Assembly (NCBI GenBank): GCA_020444165.1
Contig: JAHLLK010000001.1
Location: 129,908-193,907, forward strand
Direction of reading: 5' to 3'
DNA: 64,000 bases
From: Deltaproteobacteria bacterium
Lineage (GTDB): Bacteria > Desulfobacterota > Desulfarculia > Desulfarculales > Desulfarculaceae
Shown here: piece after piece, positions 18,010 through 26,697 of the stretch
Layout: each line of letters starts with the position of its first letter
Numbering within the stretch: position 1 is the first letter of the stretch
Translations under genes and position numbers: made by a program
The notes under the pieces: model-generated
The model's input: only the letters and a program-made list of their open reading frames with translations
Database searches by the model: none
What the model was told of the DNA's origin: nothing

Positions 18010-19623
18010 TCAGGGTTGCCTCCGGGACTTTTGCAGGTTCAAGGGCACCCACCAGCGGATGAAGTTGTAGCTGATGCCGGCCGGTTCCTCCTTGATGCCC
18101 CGGAAACGGGCGGCCACGATGGGCAGGGCGTCGGCATAGTACAGGAAGGTGTAGGGCTGGTCCTCGGCCAGGATCTCCTGGCAGCGGTCGTAGATGGCCT
18201 TGCGTTTGCCCGGGTCCAGGGTGCGTTGCCCCGCGAGCAGGAGCTTGTCCAGTTCGGCGTTTTTGTAGCTGGTGTGGTTCAGCTTGCCCCCGCCGATGTT
18301 GTCGCTGTGCCAAACGTCGTAGAGGTCCGGGTCCGGGGGGATGGTCCAGGCCAGGAGGATGGCCTCGAAGCGGCCCGGCCGGATGAAGTCCTTGATGAAG
18401 GCGGCCCACTCCAGGGTGCGCAGCTTCACCTCGATGCCGATCTCCCGGAGGCGGCGCTGGATGATGACCCCGGCGTTGGCCCGGTAGGAGTTGCCCTGGT
18501 TGGTCTGGATCTCGAAGCGGAAGGGCTGGCCGTCCTTGTCCAAAAGCCCGTCGCCGTTGCTGTCGGTCCAGCCGGCCTGGGCCAACAGCTCCTTGGCCTT
18601 GGCCGGATCATAGGGATAACGCTTGACCTTGGGGTTGTACCACTGGCTGGTGGGGAGATAGGGCCCCGTGGCCGGCTGGCCCAGGCCCAGGAGCACTCCC
18701 TTGACGATCTCGTCCTTGTTGATGGCGTAGGTCAGGGCCTGCCGGACCCGCTTGTCTTGGAAGCGAGGGTCCTTCATATTGTAGCCCAGGTAGGTGTAAG
18801 AGGCGGAAAGGTACTTGAATTTCTGGAAGTTTTCCTTAAACTGCCTGGTCTCGGTCTGGCGGCTGTATTGCAAGGCCGTCAGCCCCATCATGTCCAGGCC
18901 GCCGGAGCGCAGCTCCAGGAACATGGTGGCCATGTCCGGAATGATGCGGGTGGTCACCCGGTCCAGATAGGCCCGGCCCTCGAAGTAGTCGGGATAATAC
19001 TCCAAGGTCAGGCGCTGGCCGGTCTTCCACTCCACCAGGCGGTAGGGCCCTGTCCCCACCGGGTTGCGGTTCAAGGGCGAGGTGGCCGTGTCGTGGCCCT
19101 TCAGGAGATGGGCCGGGAGCTGCGAGAGGCCCCAGGAAGCCAGACCCGGGGCGTAAGGCTCCTTGTAGTGCACCACAAAGGTGTAAGGATCAGGGGTCTC
19201 GGCCTTGGCCACCTTCATGAAGTCGCCGGAGTAGGGGGTGGGGGTCTTGGGGTCCACCATGAACTGGTAGCTGAACAGCGCGTCGGCCGAGGTGTAGGGC
19301 TTGCCGTCCTGCCATTTCACCCCCTTGCGGAGATGGAAGGTCATGGTGAGCCCGTCGGGGCTGACCTCCCAGGACTCGGCCAGGTCGCCGGTGAGCTTGA
19401 TGTCCTTGTCGTACTTCAACAAGCCGTTGTAGATCTGATTCTGGATCTCGCTGGAGGCTGAGTCCGTGGTGATCATGGGGATCATGCTGGTGGCGTCGCC
19501 GATGGAGCCCAGCACGATCTGGCCACCGGGGGTGGGCGTATCCGCCCCGGCCAGGGCCGGCGCCGTCAGCAGAAAAACGGCCAGGGCCCAACACCCGGCC
19601 AGCCAAGCACCACGTTTCTGCAA
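18010..19623 (-). CDS. ABC transporter substrate-binding protein (SBP family 5)
   Basis: A 537-residue periplasmic solute-binding protein of the DppA/OppA family. A signal peptide ([20 protein letters not shown], residues 6-25) precedes the mature domain, with [20 protein letters not shown] and [13 protein letters not shown] as family-5 motifs. The frame permits a GTG start at 19638, but TTG 19623 is preferred: GGGGAGG lies six bases before it and the resulting N terminus MQKRGAW has the basic n-region of a signal peptide. First gene of a binding protein-permease-permease unit lacking ATPase genes. A repeat-rich region lies upstream, so a promoter there cannot be assigned. Confidence 0.92.
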   Translation of the reverse strand: MQKRGAWLAGCWALAVFLLTAPALAGADTPTPGGQIVLGSIGDATSMIPMITTDSASSEIQNQIYNGLLKYDKDIKLTGDLAESWEVSPDGLTMTFHLRKGVKWQDGKPYTSADALFSYQFMVDPKTPTPYSGDFMKVAKAETPDPYTFVVHYKEPYAPGLASWGLSQLPAHLLKGHDTATSPLNRNPVGTGPYRLVEWKTGQRLTLEYYPDYFEGRAYLDRVTTRIIPDMATMFLELRSGGLDMMGLTALQYSRQTETRQFKENFQKFKYLSASYTYLGYNMKDPRFQDKRVRQALTYAINKDEIVKGVLLGLGQPATGPYLPTSQWYNPKVKRYPYDPAKAKELLAQAGWTDSNGDGLLDKDGQPFRFEIQTNQGNSYRANAGVIIQRRLREIGIEVKLRTLEWAAFIKDFIRPGRFEAILLAWTIPPDPDLYDVWHSDNIGGGKLNHTSYKNAELDKLLLAGQRTLDPGKRKAIYDRCQEILAEDQPYTFLYYADALPIVAARFRGIKEEPAGISYNFIRWWVPLNLQKSRRQP

Positions 19624-19714
19624 GTTCCGCCTCCCCACCCGGGGCGCCCGGGTCTAAAGCATTTATTCCCCGCCAGTTTAGCTTTCCCCGTGCCACCAAG
19701 CAAGGGCTATACCT

Positions 19715-20040
19715 CCGGCGGCGTGCCGCCGCTGCCAATGCGAGTCGGGCAGGGTTGTCCTCCGCACGTTACCTCGCACGCTCCCGAAGTTGGGCCGCGT
19801 GCCGCCGCTGCCAATGCGTGTCGGCGGCGTGCCGCCGCTGTCAATGCGTGTCGGGCGGGGTCGCCCTTCGCACGGCATCGCGCGCGCTCACAAAGTTGGA
19901 CGGCGTGCCGCCGCTGCCAAGGCGGATCGGGCGAGGCTGTCATTCAGGCCTAGGTCGCACGCTCCCGGAGCAGGCTCGCCCCTTGCACAAAACCTATCGG
20001 GCGGCGTGCCACCGCTGGCAATGCGGGGCGGGTGGGGTTA
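19715..20040. repeat. Array of GCGTGCCGCCGCTGCCAATGCG repeats
   Basis: Five copies of a core close to GTGCCGCCGCTGCCAATGCG begin near 19720, 19797, 19826, 19901 and 20002, the last two diverged. They are linked by related segments such as GTCGGGC, CGCACG and AAGTTGG. Each core can form a CGGCGGCG/TGCCGCCG stem. Spacing is irregular (about 77, 29, 75 and 101 bases), so this is an array of a small palindromic element rather than a CRISPR. It separates divergent genes (binding protein, nitroreductase). Confidence 0.75.
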
Positions 20041-20247
20041 TCCTCCCAACCAAGCTCGCGCGCCCCCTCGGAGGGTTTGACCCGCAAACCCAAATCCCCA
20101 GGCGGGCGGCCCATAGCAATAAACGCCTGACCATCCGCCGGCTTGGGCTACAATGAAAATGGCGCGGCAGTCGGTAATGGCCGGAACGCGGGGGAAGCGC
20201 GCCCATGCCCCGGCCCGGCCGAGTTCATGCCAGACGGGGAGGAAGGT

Positions 20248-20760
20248 TTGGAAGCCCAGGAAGTCTTACAGCTGATCCAGAGCCGCCGCAGTGTGCGGCA
20301 TTTCAGCGATGCTCCGGTGGACGGGGACCAGGTGGACGCCATCCTGGAAGCCGGTCGCTGGGCCCCCAGCGGGTTGAATAACCAGGCTTGGCGCTTTGCG
20401 GTTATCGGCGATGCCTCGGTGCGGGCCGAGATCGCCGCTCTTACCCGCTACGGATCGGTCATCACCAACGCGCCGGTGATCATCGCGGTGTTCGTGCACC
20501 GGCCTTCCATGTATCACGAGGTCAAGGATTACCAGGCCATCGGGGCCTGCCTGCAAAACATGCTGCTCATGACGCAAGCCCTGGGGCTGGGCGCGGTGTG
20601 GCTGGGGGAAATCCTCAAGAACGCCGAGGCGGTGCGCCAGGTGCTGGGGCTCTCCCAGGACCTGGAGCTGATGGCCGTGGTTGCTCTGGGCCACCCCAAG
20701 AAGGAAGGGGGCAAGGGCGAGCGCAAGGAGCTGACGGATCTGGTGCTGGTGCGGCGCTGA
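20248..20760 (+). CDS. Nitroreductase-family flavoprotein
   Basis: A protein of about 170 residues with the FMN-dependent nitroreductase fold. The FMN-phosphate motif SRRSVRHF is at the N terminus, followed by WAPSGLNNQAWRF and the C-terminal LGHPKKE. Family members reduce nitro groups, quinones or flavins with NAD(P)H, or have other redox roles; the substrate is unknown. Start choice: GGGGAGG stands five bases before TTG 20248, giving the usual short N terminus (LEAQEVLQLIQSRRSVR); ATG 20227 in the same frame has no ribosome binding site. The following lipoprotein gene is 31 bp downstream and probably co-transcribed. Confidence 0.88.
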   Translation: MEAQEVLQLIQSRRSVRHFSDAPVDGDQVDAILEAGRWAPSGLNNQAWRFAVIGDASVRAEIAALTRYGSVITNAPVIIAVFVHRPSMYHEVKDYQAIGACLQNMLLMTQALGLGAVWLGEILKNAEAVRQVLGLSQDLELMAVVALGHPKKEGGKGERKELTDLVLVRR

Positions 20761-20791
20761 GGCGCCGCGCGGACCGGGGGAAAGGGAAAAG

Positions 20792-21256
20792 ATGCTGCGT
20801 ATGAACCGGGGGAAATCTTGGCGGATCGGTGGTCTCATCTTGGCGTTGGGGTTCATGTTGGCCCTGGGCTGCGAAACCATGAGTCCCGCCCCAGTCGAGC
20901 CTCCCACTCCCGCCGGGGCCAAGGAAAAGCCGGCCCAGGTGGTGGAGCTGGGCCGCTCCTATGACTTCGACGACATCCGGGTCCCCACCATGCTGGATCT
21001 GAAACAGGACAAGTCCTTTGTCTTCCGGGTGGGCGATTTCAAGGCCGGGGTCCTGTCCTTCTCGGGCCGGGTGGAGGTGCAGAGCCTGATCAATTATTTC
21101 GCGGACAGCATGGGCAAGGACGGCTGGACCCTGAAGGGCTCCTTCAAGTACCCCACCGTGGCCTTGTTCTTCGCCAAGAAGGACCGCACCGCGGTGATCC
21201 GCATCACCGAGGGCACCTTCTACACCGACGTGGAGATCTGGGTCGCGCCGGTTTAA
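20792..21256 (+). CDS. Predicted lipoprotein of unknown function
   Basis: A 154-residue exported protein. A hydrophobic signal (GGLILALGFMLALG) ends at Cys27 in a lipobox-like LALGC, so the protein is probably lipid-anchored in the envelope. The mature part, about 100 residues, contains YDFDDIRVPTMLDLKQDKSF, a predicted small alpha/beta domain (VQSLINYFADSMGKDGWTL), and ends in a strand-rich segment. I believe similar small lipoproteins occur in other deltaproteobacteria, but I cannot name the family or function. ATG 20792 has AAGGGAAAAG before it. The stop codon TAA lies inside the terminal repeat of a dispersed element, so the element inserted at, or formed, the gene end. Confidence 0.75.
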   Translation: MLRMNRGKSWRIGGLILALGFMLALGCETMSPAPVEPPTPAGAKEKPAQVVELGRSYDFDDIRVPTMLDLKQDKSFVFRVGDFKAGVLSFSGRVEVQSLINYFADSMGKDGWTLKGSFKYPTVALFFAKKDRTAVIRITEGTFYTDVEIWVAPV

Positions 21257-21515
21257 CCCGGATATTTCCCGGGGGGCGGGTGGCTCAGCCCGCGGCCAGG
21301 CGATATGGATAGGTTTTTGATTGAAGTTGCCCGCATGATCAGGTCACGTTTTGTCCCCGGACCGGCACCGCCAGATGGCGCCCGGCAAGGCGGCGGACGA
21401 GCGCAAATCGCAGGTGTAGCCATAGCTATGTCGAGGCGGGAGCGAAGTCAGCCACACAGCCGGGGGGCATCTGGCGCAGCCGGACGCCCGGTCTTCAGGA
21501 AATATCCGGGTTAGC
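21252..21515 (-). repeat. MITE-like dispersed element, copy 2 (inverted)
   Basis: The terminal repeats TTAACCCGGATATTTCC (21253-21269 region) and GGAAATATCCGGGTTAGC (21498-21515) are almost perfect inverted copies. Read on the minus strand the interior matches copy 1: GACCGGGCGTCCGGCTGCGC, then a hairpin region and GGTGCCGG...GACAAAACG. It fills the whole space between the lipoprotein stop codon and the coaBC start codon. Confidence 0.8.
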
Positions 21516-21516
21516 T

Positions 21517-22734
21517 ATGGACCAAAAAAATACACCATACCAAGTGCTCTTGGGGGTGACCGGCGGCATCGCGGCCTACAAGGCCTGCGAGCTGGCCAGC
21601 GCCCTGGTCAAGGAGGGGGTGCAGGTGCGGGTGGTGATGACCCGCAACGCCACCCGCTTCGTGGGGCCGCTCACTTTTGCCGCCCTCACCGGCCAAGCCC
21701 CGGTGTTGGACGACGACCTGTTCGACCCCGGCCGCGAGGCGGCCATCAGCCACATCGACCTGGCCCGCTGGGCCCAGGTGGTGGTGGTGGCCCCGGCCAC
21801 GGCCAACCTCCTGGCCAAGGCCGCCGGCGGCCTGGCCGACGATCTCTTGTCCACCGTGCTCCTGGCCACCCGGGCCCCCCTCATCCTGGCCCCGGCCATG
21901 AACCCGGCCATGTGGGCCCACCCGGCCACCCAGGAGAACGCGGCCCGGCTCACCGTCCGGGGCGCCCGCCTGGTGGGGCCGGCCGCCGGCCGCACCGCCT
22001 GCGGAGAGGAGGGCCCCGGCCGCTTGGCCGAGCCGGCCGAGATCGCCGAAGTGGTGTGGCAGGAGCTCACGCCCCACGACCTGAGCGGGGTGCGGATCTT
22101 GGTGAGCGCCGGACCCACCCGCGAGCATCTGGACCCGGTGCGCTACATTTCCAACCCCTCCAGCGGGCGCATGGGCATCGAACTGGCCCGGGCCGCCCGC
22201 CAGCGGGGGGCCCTGACCACCCTGGTCCTGGGCCCCACCCATCTGCCGGCCCCGGCCGGAGTGGACACGGTGCGGGTCACCAGCGCGGCCCAGATGGCCG
22301 AGGCGATCCTGGGCCGGGCGGAGCAGGCCCAGGTGGTGATCAAGGCCGCGGCGGTGAGCGATTTCCGGCCCGCGGTCTGCGCGGACCAGAAAGTGAAAAA
22401 GCGGGGCCAGGGCGAGGAAAACTGCTGTCTGGTGGCCACCACGGACATCCTGGCCAGCCTGGGCCGGACCAAGGGCGAACGCATTCTGGTGGGCTTTGCG
22501 GCCGAGACCGAGGAAGTGCTGGCCCATGCCCAGGCCAAGCTGACCGCCAAGAACCTGGACCTGTTGGTGGCCAACGACGTGACCGCCCCGGACGCCGGCT
22601 TTGGGGTGGAAACCAACCGGGTGCATCTCCTGCACGCCGGCGGCCGGGTGGAGTCCCTGCCGGTGATGAGCAAGGCCCGGGTGGCCCACGCCATCCTCGA
22701 CCGGGTGGTGGACCTCCTGGTGGCCAAGAGATGA
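21517..22734 (+). CDS. coaBC: Bifunctional phosphopantothenoylcysteine decarboxylase/synthetase
   Basis: A 405-residue two-domain enzyme of coenzyme A biosynthesis. The N-terminal flavin-dependent CoaC domain (1-185) has LLGVTGGIAAYKACE, the catalytic His79 (ISHID), the PAMN motif at 126-129 (LAPAMNPAMW) and the flap Cys in GRTACGEEG. The C-terminal CoaB domain has the SAGPTREHLDPVRYISN and SSGRMG nucleotide motifs, the dimer motif KAAAVSDFRP and the KVKK signature. The length is typical. There is no clear ribosome binding site: the ATG lies one base after the repeat element, so its leader and perhaps its promoter come from the repeat. The uracil-DNA glycosylase gene follows within 5 bp. Confidence 0.97.
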   Translation: MDQKNTPYQVLLGVTGGIAAYKACELASALVKEGVQVRVVMTRNATRFVGPLTFAALTGQAPVLDDDLFDPGREAAISHIDLARWAQVVVVAPATANLLAKAAGGLADDLLSTVLLATRAPLILAPAMNPAMWAHPATQENAARLTVRGARLVGPAAGRTACGEEGPGRLAEPAEIAEVVWQELTPHDLSGVRILVSAGPTREHLDPVRYISNPSSGRMGIELARAARQRGALTTLVLGPTHLPAPAGVDTVRVTSAAQMAEAILGRAEQAQVVIKAAAVSDFRPAVCADQKVKKRGQGEENCCLVATTDILASLGRTKGERILVGFAAETEEVLAHAQAKLTAKNLDLLVANDVTAPDAGFGVETNRVHLLHAGGRVESLPVMSKARVAHAILDRVVDLLVAKR

Positions 22735-22738
22735 GCTG

Positions 22739-23515
22739 GTGAGCCGGCCCTCCTGGCAGGAATTCCGGGAGTACCTCTTGTGCCGGGGGCGGCTGGGCTT
22801 GGCCCGGGTTTCCGGCAGCCCCGCCGACCTGGAGCGCCTGGCGGCCAAGTTGTTCCCCACCGCCCCGCCGGGCCCGTCCCCGGCCGCGGCCCCGCCTGGG
22901 GCCGGTCCGGACCAGGGCCCCTGGCCCGCGCCCTTGCCCCCCGCGGTGGGAACCCTTGAGCAAATACGCGCCTTCATGGGAGAATGTACTAGGTGCCCCC
23001 TGGCCCGGGGCCGGAGTCGCCTGGTTTTCGGCGAAGGCCCAGAGCCGGCGCGGCTCATGCTCATCGGCGAGGCGCCCGGGGCGGCGGAAGACCGCCAGGG
23101 ACGGCCCTTCGTGGGGCCGGCCGGCCAGCTCCTGGCCCGCATGCTGGCCGCGGTGGGGATTTCCCGGGAGGAAGTCTTCATCACCAACCTGGTGAAGTGC
23201 CGCCCGCCGGAGAACCGGGACCCGGAACCGGGCGAGCGGGCCGCCTGCCGCCCCTTTTTGGAGGCCCAGGTGCGGGCCGTGGCCCCGGAGTTGATCCTGG
23301 GCCTGGGCCGCCTGGCCGCCCAGGCCCTGTGGGACCGCCCGGACCCGGTGAGCCAGCTCCGGGGACAGCGGGGTGAGGTGGGGGGCGTGCCGCTCCTCAC
23401 CACCTTCCACCCCGCCTATCTCCTGCGTTCGCCCGGGCACAAGGCCCTGGCCTACCAGGATTTGAAGGCGGCGGCCCGTTGCCTGGCCCGGGACCCCGCG
23501 CCGGCAGGCCCCTGA
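22739..23515 (+). CDS. Family 4 (iron-sulfur) uracil-DNA glycosylase
   Basis: A 258-residue DNA-repair enzyme that excises uracil. The catalytic segment GEAPGAAEDRQGRPFVGPAG (110-129) and the C-terminal motif HPAYLLR identify family 4/5 UDG. Four cysteines, Cys83, Cys86, Cys154 and Cys170, are placed as the [4Fe-4S] ligands of family 4. The first 75 residues are a Pro/Ala-rich extension after a short helical segment, as in many long bacterial members. It begins with GTG four bases after the coaBC stop, so expression probably depends on coaBC translation. Confidence 0.93.
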   Translation: MSRPSWQEFREYLLCRGRLGLARVSGSPADLERLAAKLFPTAPPGPSPAAAPPGAGPDQGPWPAPLPPAVGTLEQIRAFMGECTRCPLARGRSRLVFGEGPEPARLMLIGEAPGAAEDRQGRPFVGPAGQLLARMLAAVGISREEVFITNLVKCRPPENRDPEPGERAACRPFLEAQVRAVAPELILGLGRLAAQALWDRPDPVSQLRGQRGEVGGVPLLTTFHPAYLLRSPGHKALAYQDLKAAARCLARDPAPAGP

Positions 23516-23561
23516 GCCTCCGGCCCGGCCCCTCGTTCACCCCGCGGCAAGGGAGAGTTCC

Positions 23562-24959
23562 ATGACCATGGCAAGGCGATGGCGGAGCCTGGGGCTGGCG
23601 GCGCTCCTCTCTTGGCTGCTCCTTTGCGGCGGCCGTGACGGGGCTCTGGCCGCCACCCCGGCCGCCCCGACCGCCACCCCGCCCCCCCACCCCCCCGCGG
23701 CCGCTCCGGCCGGGCGGGAATCCTCCAGCGGCCCGGTGTGGGTGGTGGAACTGGCCGACACCATCAATCCGGGCACGGCCCTGTACCTGGTCTCGTCCTT
23801 GGAGCGGGCCCGGGCGGCCGACGCCGCCCTGGTGGTCATCACCCTGGACACCCCGGGCGGCCTGGTGGACTCCATGCGCCAGATGGTGCAGGCTGTTCTG
23901 GCCTCGCCCCTGCCGGTTGTCGTGTACGTGGCGCCTTCCGGGGCCCGGGCCACCTCGGCCGGGGCTTTCCTGGTGTTGGCCTCGCCCTTGGCGGCCATGG
24001 CTCCGGCCACCCACCTGGGCGCGGCCCATCCCGTGGGCGCGGGCGGCGAGGACATCAAGGGCACCATGGGCGAAAAGGTGGTGAGCGACCTGACCGCCTA
24101 CGCGGTGAGCCTGGCCAAGAAGCGGGGCCGCAACCCGGAACTGGCCCGGGCCATGGTGGAGAAGTCCACCAGCTATGACGCGGGCGAGGCCCTGAAGTTG
24201 GGCCTGGTGCAGATCCTGGCCCCGGACCTGGGCACCCTGTTGAAGGACCTGGAGGGACGCAAGGTGGAAACGGCTCAGGGCCCGGTGACCGTGCACGTGG
24301 CCGGCCGGCCCCTGCGCTATGACCACCCGGGCCTCCGGGAGCGGCTGCTGGCCGTGTTGGCCAACCCCAACCTGGCTTACATCCTGATGATGATCGGCCT
24401 GGCCGGGCTGTACTTCGAGCTGAGCAATCCCGGAGCCATCTTCCCCGGGGTGGTGGGGGCGGTCAGCCTCATCCTGGCCTTTTTCGCGTTGAGCACCTTG
24501 CCGGTGAGTTACGCGGGCCTGGCCCTGATCCTCCTGGCCGTGGTGCTGTTCTTTGCCGAGATAAAGGTGGTCAGTCACGGGCTGTTGTCCCTGGGCGGGG
24601 CGGTGTCCCTGATCCTGGGCTCGTTGATGCTGTTCAACTCCAGCGACGAGTTGGTGGCCGTGTCCCTGGCCGTGTTGGTGCCCACGGTGATCACCATAAT
24701 CTGTTTTTTCGCCGGGGTGGCCTATTTGGCCGGGCGCGCCCAGTTGGCCCAGTCCCGGACTGGAGTGGAGGGCCTGTTCGGCCTGGAGGGGGTGGCTCTG
24801 GGCGAAGGCAGGGTGAAGGTGCAGGGCGAGATTTGGCGGGCGGAAAGCAGTGAGCCCCTGACCAAGGGGCAACGGGTGGTGGTCAAGGCCCTGCGGGACC
24901 TGACCCTGGTGGTGGCCCCGGCCCCGGACCGGCCGGGCACAACCCATAAGGAGGGATGA
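23562..24959 (+). CDS. NfeD-family membrane serine protease (ClpP class)
   Basis: A 465-residue membrane protein. After a signal peptide and a Pro/Thr/Ala linker (30-55) comes a ClpP/SppA-like protease domain (58-230) with LDTPGGLVDSM and the catalytic Ser132 (GARATSAGAF), probably paired with Lys172 (MGEKVVSD). Then come four to five transmembrane helices (about 265-380) and a C-terminal OB-fold NfeD domain (395-455). NfeD proteases typically pair with a slipin/stomatin protein, and here the slipin gene follows six bases downstream; the archaeal homologue cleaves the stomatin C terminus. ATG 23562 and ATG 23568 are both possible; GGGAGAG is upstream of the first. Confidence 0.94.
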   Translation: MTMARRWRSLGLAALLSWLLLCGGRDGALAATPAAPTATPPPHPPAAAPAGRESSSGPVWVVELADTINPGTALYLVSSLERARAADAALVVITLDTPGGLVDSMRQMVQAVLASPLPVVVYVAPSGARATSAGAFLVLASPLAAMAPATHLGAAHPVGAGGEDIKGTMGEKVVSDLTAYAVSLAKKRGRNPELARAMVEKSTSYDAGEALKLGLVQILAPDLGTLLKDLEGRKVETAQGPVTVHVAGRPLRYDHPGLRERLLAVLANPNLAYILMMIGLAGLYFELSNPGAIFPGVVGAVSLILAFFALSTLPVSYAGLALILLAVVLFFAEIKVVSHGLLSLGGAVSLILGSLMLFNSSDELVAVSLAVLVPTVITIICFFAGVAYLAGRAQLAQSRTGVEGLFGLEGVALGEGRVKVQGEIWRAESSEPLTKGQRVVVKALRDLTLVVAPAPDRPGTTHKEG

Positions 24960-24965
24960 GCGGTC

Positions 24966-25760
24966 ATGGATACCTTGTTCAATGTTATCGAGGGCCTGGT
25001 GGGGGGACTGCTTCCCATCATCATTTTGGTGGTGCTGTTCCTGTTCGCCGCCCTCAAGGTGCTCAAGGAGTATGAACGCGGCGTGATCTTCCGCCTGGGC
25101 CGGGTCATCAAAGCCAAAGGCCCGGGGCTCATCATCCTGATCCCCCTTATCGACCGCATGACCCGGGTGAGCCTCAGGACCGTGACCATGGACGTGGCCC
25201 CCCAGGACGTCATCACCCGGGACAACGTGTCCGTAGCCGTGAACGCGGTGCTTTATTTCAGGGTGATGGATCCGGTGAACGCCATCGTGCAGGTGGAGGA
25301 CTATCTCTTCGCCACCAGCCAGTTGGCCCAGACCACCCTCAGGAGCGTGTGCGGCCAGGTGGAGATGGACGAGCTGTTGTCCGAGCGGGACAAGATCAAC
25401 TCTCAGTTGCAACAAATCCTGGACGAGCACACCGACGCCTGGGGCATCAAGGTCTCCACCGTGGAGGTGAAGCACATCGACCTGCCCACCGAGATGCAGC
25501 GGGCCATGGCCCGCCAGGCCGAGGCGGAGCGGGAGCGGCGGGCCAAGATCATCAACGCCGAGGGCGAGCTGCAGGCCTCGCACACCCTGGCCGAAGCGGC
25601 CGAGATCATGGGCAAGCACCCGGCCGCCCTGCAGCTGCGGTATCTGCAAACCCTCCGGGAAGTGGCTGCGGAGAACAACTCCACCACCCTGTTCCCCATG
25701 CCCATCGACCTGTTGACTCCGTTTATAAACAAGGTTGCCAAACAGGCCGCCAGCGAGTAA
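24966..25760 (+). CDS. Slipin (SPFH/band 7 membrane protein)
   Basis: A 264-residue stomatin-like protein. One N-terminal transmembrane helix ([17 protein letters not shown]) is followed by the band 7/SPFH domain with [19 protein letters not shown] and [20 protein letters not shown], then a coiled-coil segment rich in Ala, Glu and Arg ([18 protein letters not shown]). Such proteins oligomerise on the membrane and organise microdomains. The preceding NfeD gene encodes the usual partner protease, so the two form a conserved NfeD-slipin pair. AAGGAGGG lies about eleven bases before the start, overlapping the nfeD stop. Confidence 0.95.
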   Translation: MDTLFNVIEGLVGGLLPIIILVVLFLFAALKVLKEYERGVIFRLGRVIKAKGPGLIILIPLIDRMTRVSLRTVTMDVAPQDVITRDNVSVAVNAVLYFRVMDPVNAIVQVEDYLFATSQLAQTTLRSVCGQVEMDELLSERDKINSQLQQILDEHTDAWGIKVSTVEVKHIDLPTEMQRAMARQAEAERERRAKIINAEGELQASHTLAEAAEIMGKHPAALQLRYLQTLREVAAENNSTTLFPMPIDLLTPFINKVAKQAASE

Positions 25761-25829
25761 ACTCCGAAACTCGTCGCACCGTAACGGACAACCGTTTAAT
25801 CATATTCAGACGCGCGGAAGAAGAAGAGA

Positions 25830-26159
25830 ATGGCCGAAAAACAGGAAAAAGCCAAACCGCTGGACAAAATGACCGCCAAGGAGCTCCGGGAGATGGCCTT
25901 GGGTATCGAGGGCATCTTGGGCGTGCACAGCATGAACAAGGGCGAGCTTCTCGAAGCCATCAAGGAAGCCAAGGGCATCGTGGATGAGGGCACCAAGAAG
26001 GATGTGGGCAACATCCGCGAGATCAAGCTGCAGATCAAGAATCTGCGCGAGAAGCGGGAAGAGGCCCGGGGAGCCGGCTCCATGGAAAAGGTCGACATCC
26101 TGCGCCGCCGCATCGGCCGCCTGAAGAAAAAGACCCGCCGCCTGGCCGCCGGCGAGTAG
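25830..26159 (+). CDS. Small Rho N-terminal (SAP-like) domain protein with coiled coil
   Basis: A 109-residue basic protein. Residues 10-50 (LDKMTAKELREMALGIEG, then MNKGELLEAIKEAKG) match the helix-extended-loop-helix fold at the start of transcription terminator Rho. Residues 57-105 form a highly charged helix (IREIKLQIKNLREKREEA, then DILRRRIGRLKKKTRR), probably a coiled coil. The Rho ATPase and RNA-binding domains are absent, so this is a stand-alone Rho_N protein, not a truncated rho with neighbouring remnants. It might bind nucleic acid; its function is unknown. It follows the slipin gene by 69 bp. The ribosome binding site (AGAAGAAGAGA) is weak. Confidence 0.8.
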   Translation: MAEKQEKAKPLDKMTAKELREMALGIEGILGVHSMNKGELLEAIKEAKGIVDEGTKKDVGNIREIKLQIKNLREKREEARGAGSMEKVDILRRRIGRLKKKTRRLAAGE

Positions 26160-26637
26160 CCGGAACTCCCCCTCCGCGGGCGGGGTCCGCCCCGCCGCGA
26201 GCCAGCCCACGGCCTTGCTCCCCGGATGCCCTTGGGGCCCGGAGGCGCAAGGCCGTGCTGCGTCCTGACCCGGCCCCGGGCCGACGCGGGGAGGGAGGGC
26301 CCCGCCCCCGCCTGGTTCCGCCCCTGCCTCTATCTTCTTATTGGCTTCTTACCAGGAGCTGGTCAGAGTGTTGGCCCAATTGTTGTCCTAGCCAAGCCAT
26401 CACATCCGCCCGCATGTCCTGATTATGGATGGCCGTTCCATAACCTGAGGGGGATGCACGGTGCTTCCTGCACCGTGCATCTTTGGCGGGCCATCCATGG
26501 CCCGCGCGAGGCCGGCTGCACACAACGAATCGACAAAATGTTGCGTAAATGGATGTATATACATCTAAAATATCGCAAATGCCGTGCACCGGCCTCAACC
26601 TAGTTAAAAATACGAAGTTTTTTGGGGGGAGGGGGGT
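26160..26637. other. Intergenic region with palindromes
   Basis: No gene is supported between the Rho_N gene and hisD, which converge. It holds the palindromic block at 26442-26510 (separate entry) and an AT-rich dyad at 26552-26565, GATGTATATACATC, flanked by outer arms TTGCG and CGCAA. No convincing promoter is seen. Confidence 0.5.
26442..26510. repeat. Palindromic mosaic intergenic repeat, copy C
   Basis: GATGCACGGTGC and GCACCGTGCATC form a perfect 12-bp hairpin over TTCCT, followed by GCGGGCCATCCATGGCCCGC, also a near-perfect palindrome. The same modules occur near 8998-9152, 38770-38972 and 40080-40142. Confidence 0.65.
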
Positions 26638-26682
26638 GTGGGGGGAGGGGACCTTTTTTTCAAAAAAGGTCCCCTCCCCCCA
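26638..26682 (-). terminator. Long hairpin terminator after hisD
   Basis: GGGGGGAGGGGACCTTTTTT pairs with AAAAAAGGTCCCCTCCCCCC around a one- to two-base centre, a stem of about 20 bp lying 17 bases after the hisD stop. It is symmetric, with the T-run inside the stem, so it could stop transcription from both converging genes. Confidence 0.6.
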
Positions 26683-26697
26683 CATCTTCCTCTTCCG

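Noticed and set aside
19715..20040. A possible CRISPR array
   Set aside because: Repeat spacing is irregular (29-101 bases), the spacers are related to each other, and no cas gene is present.
19690..20156. Overlapping short frames of 87, 96 and 133 codons in the repeat array
   Set aside because: They translate the repeat unit in several frames equally well, lack ribosome binding sites and show no protein-like conservation.
22143..22727. A minus-strand Arg/Ser/Thr-rich frame inside coaBC
   Set aside because: Antisense shadow of a gene with complete CoaC and CoaB motifs.
26338..26685. A 115-codon minus-strand frame downstream of hisD
   Set aside because: It runs through the terminator hairpin and the palindromic repeat; no domain or ribosome binding site supports it.
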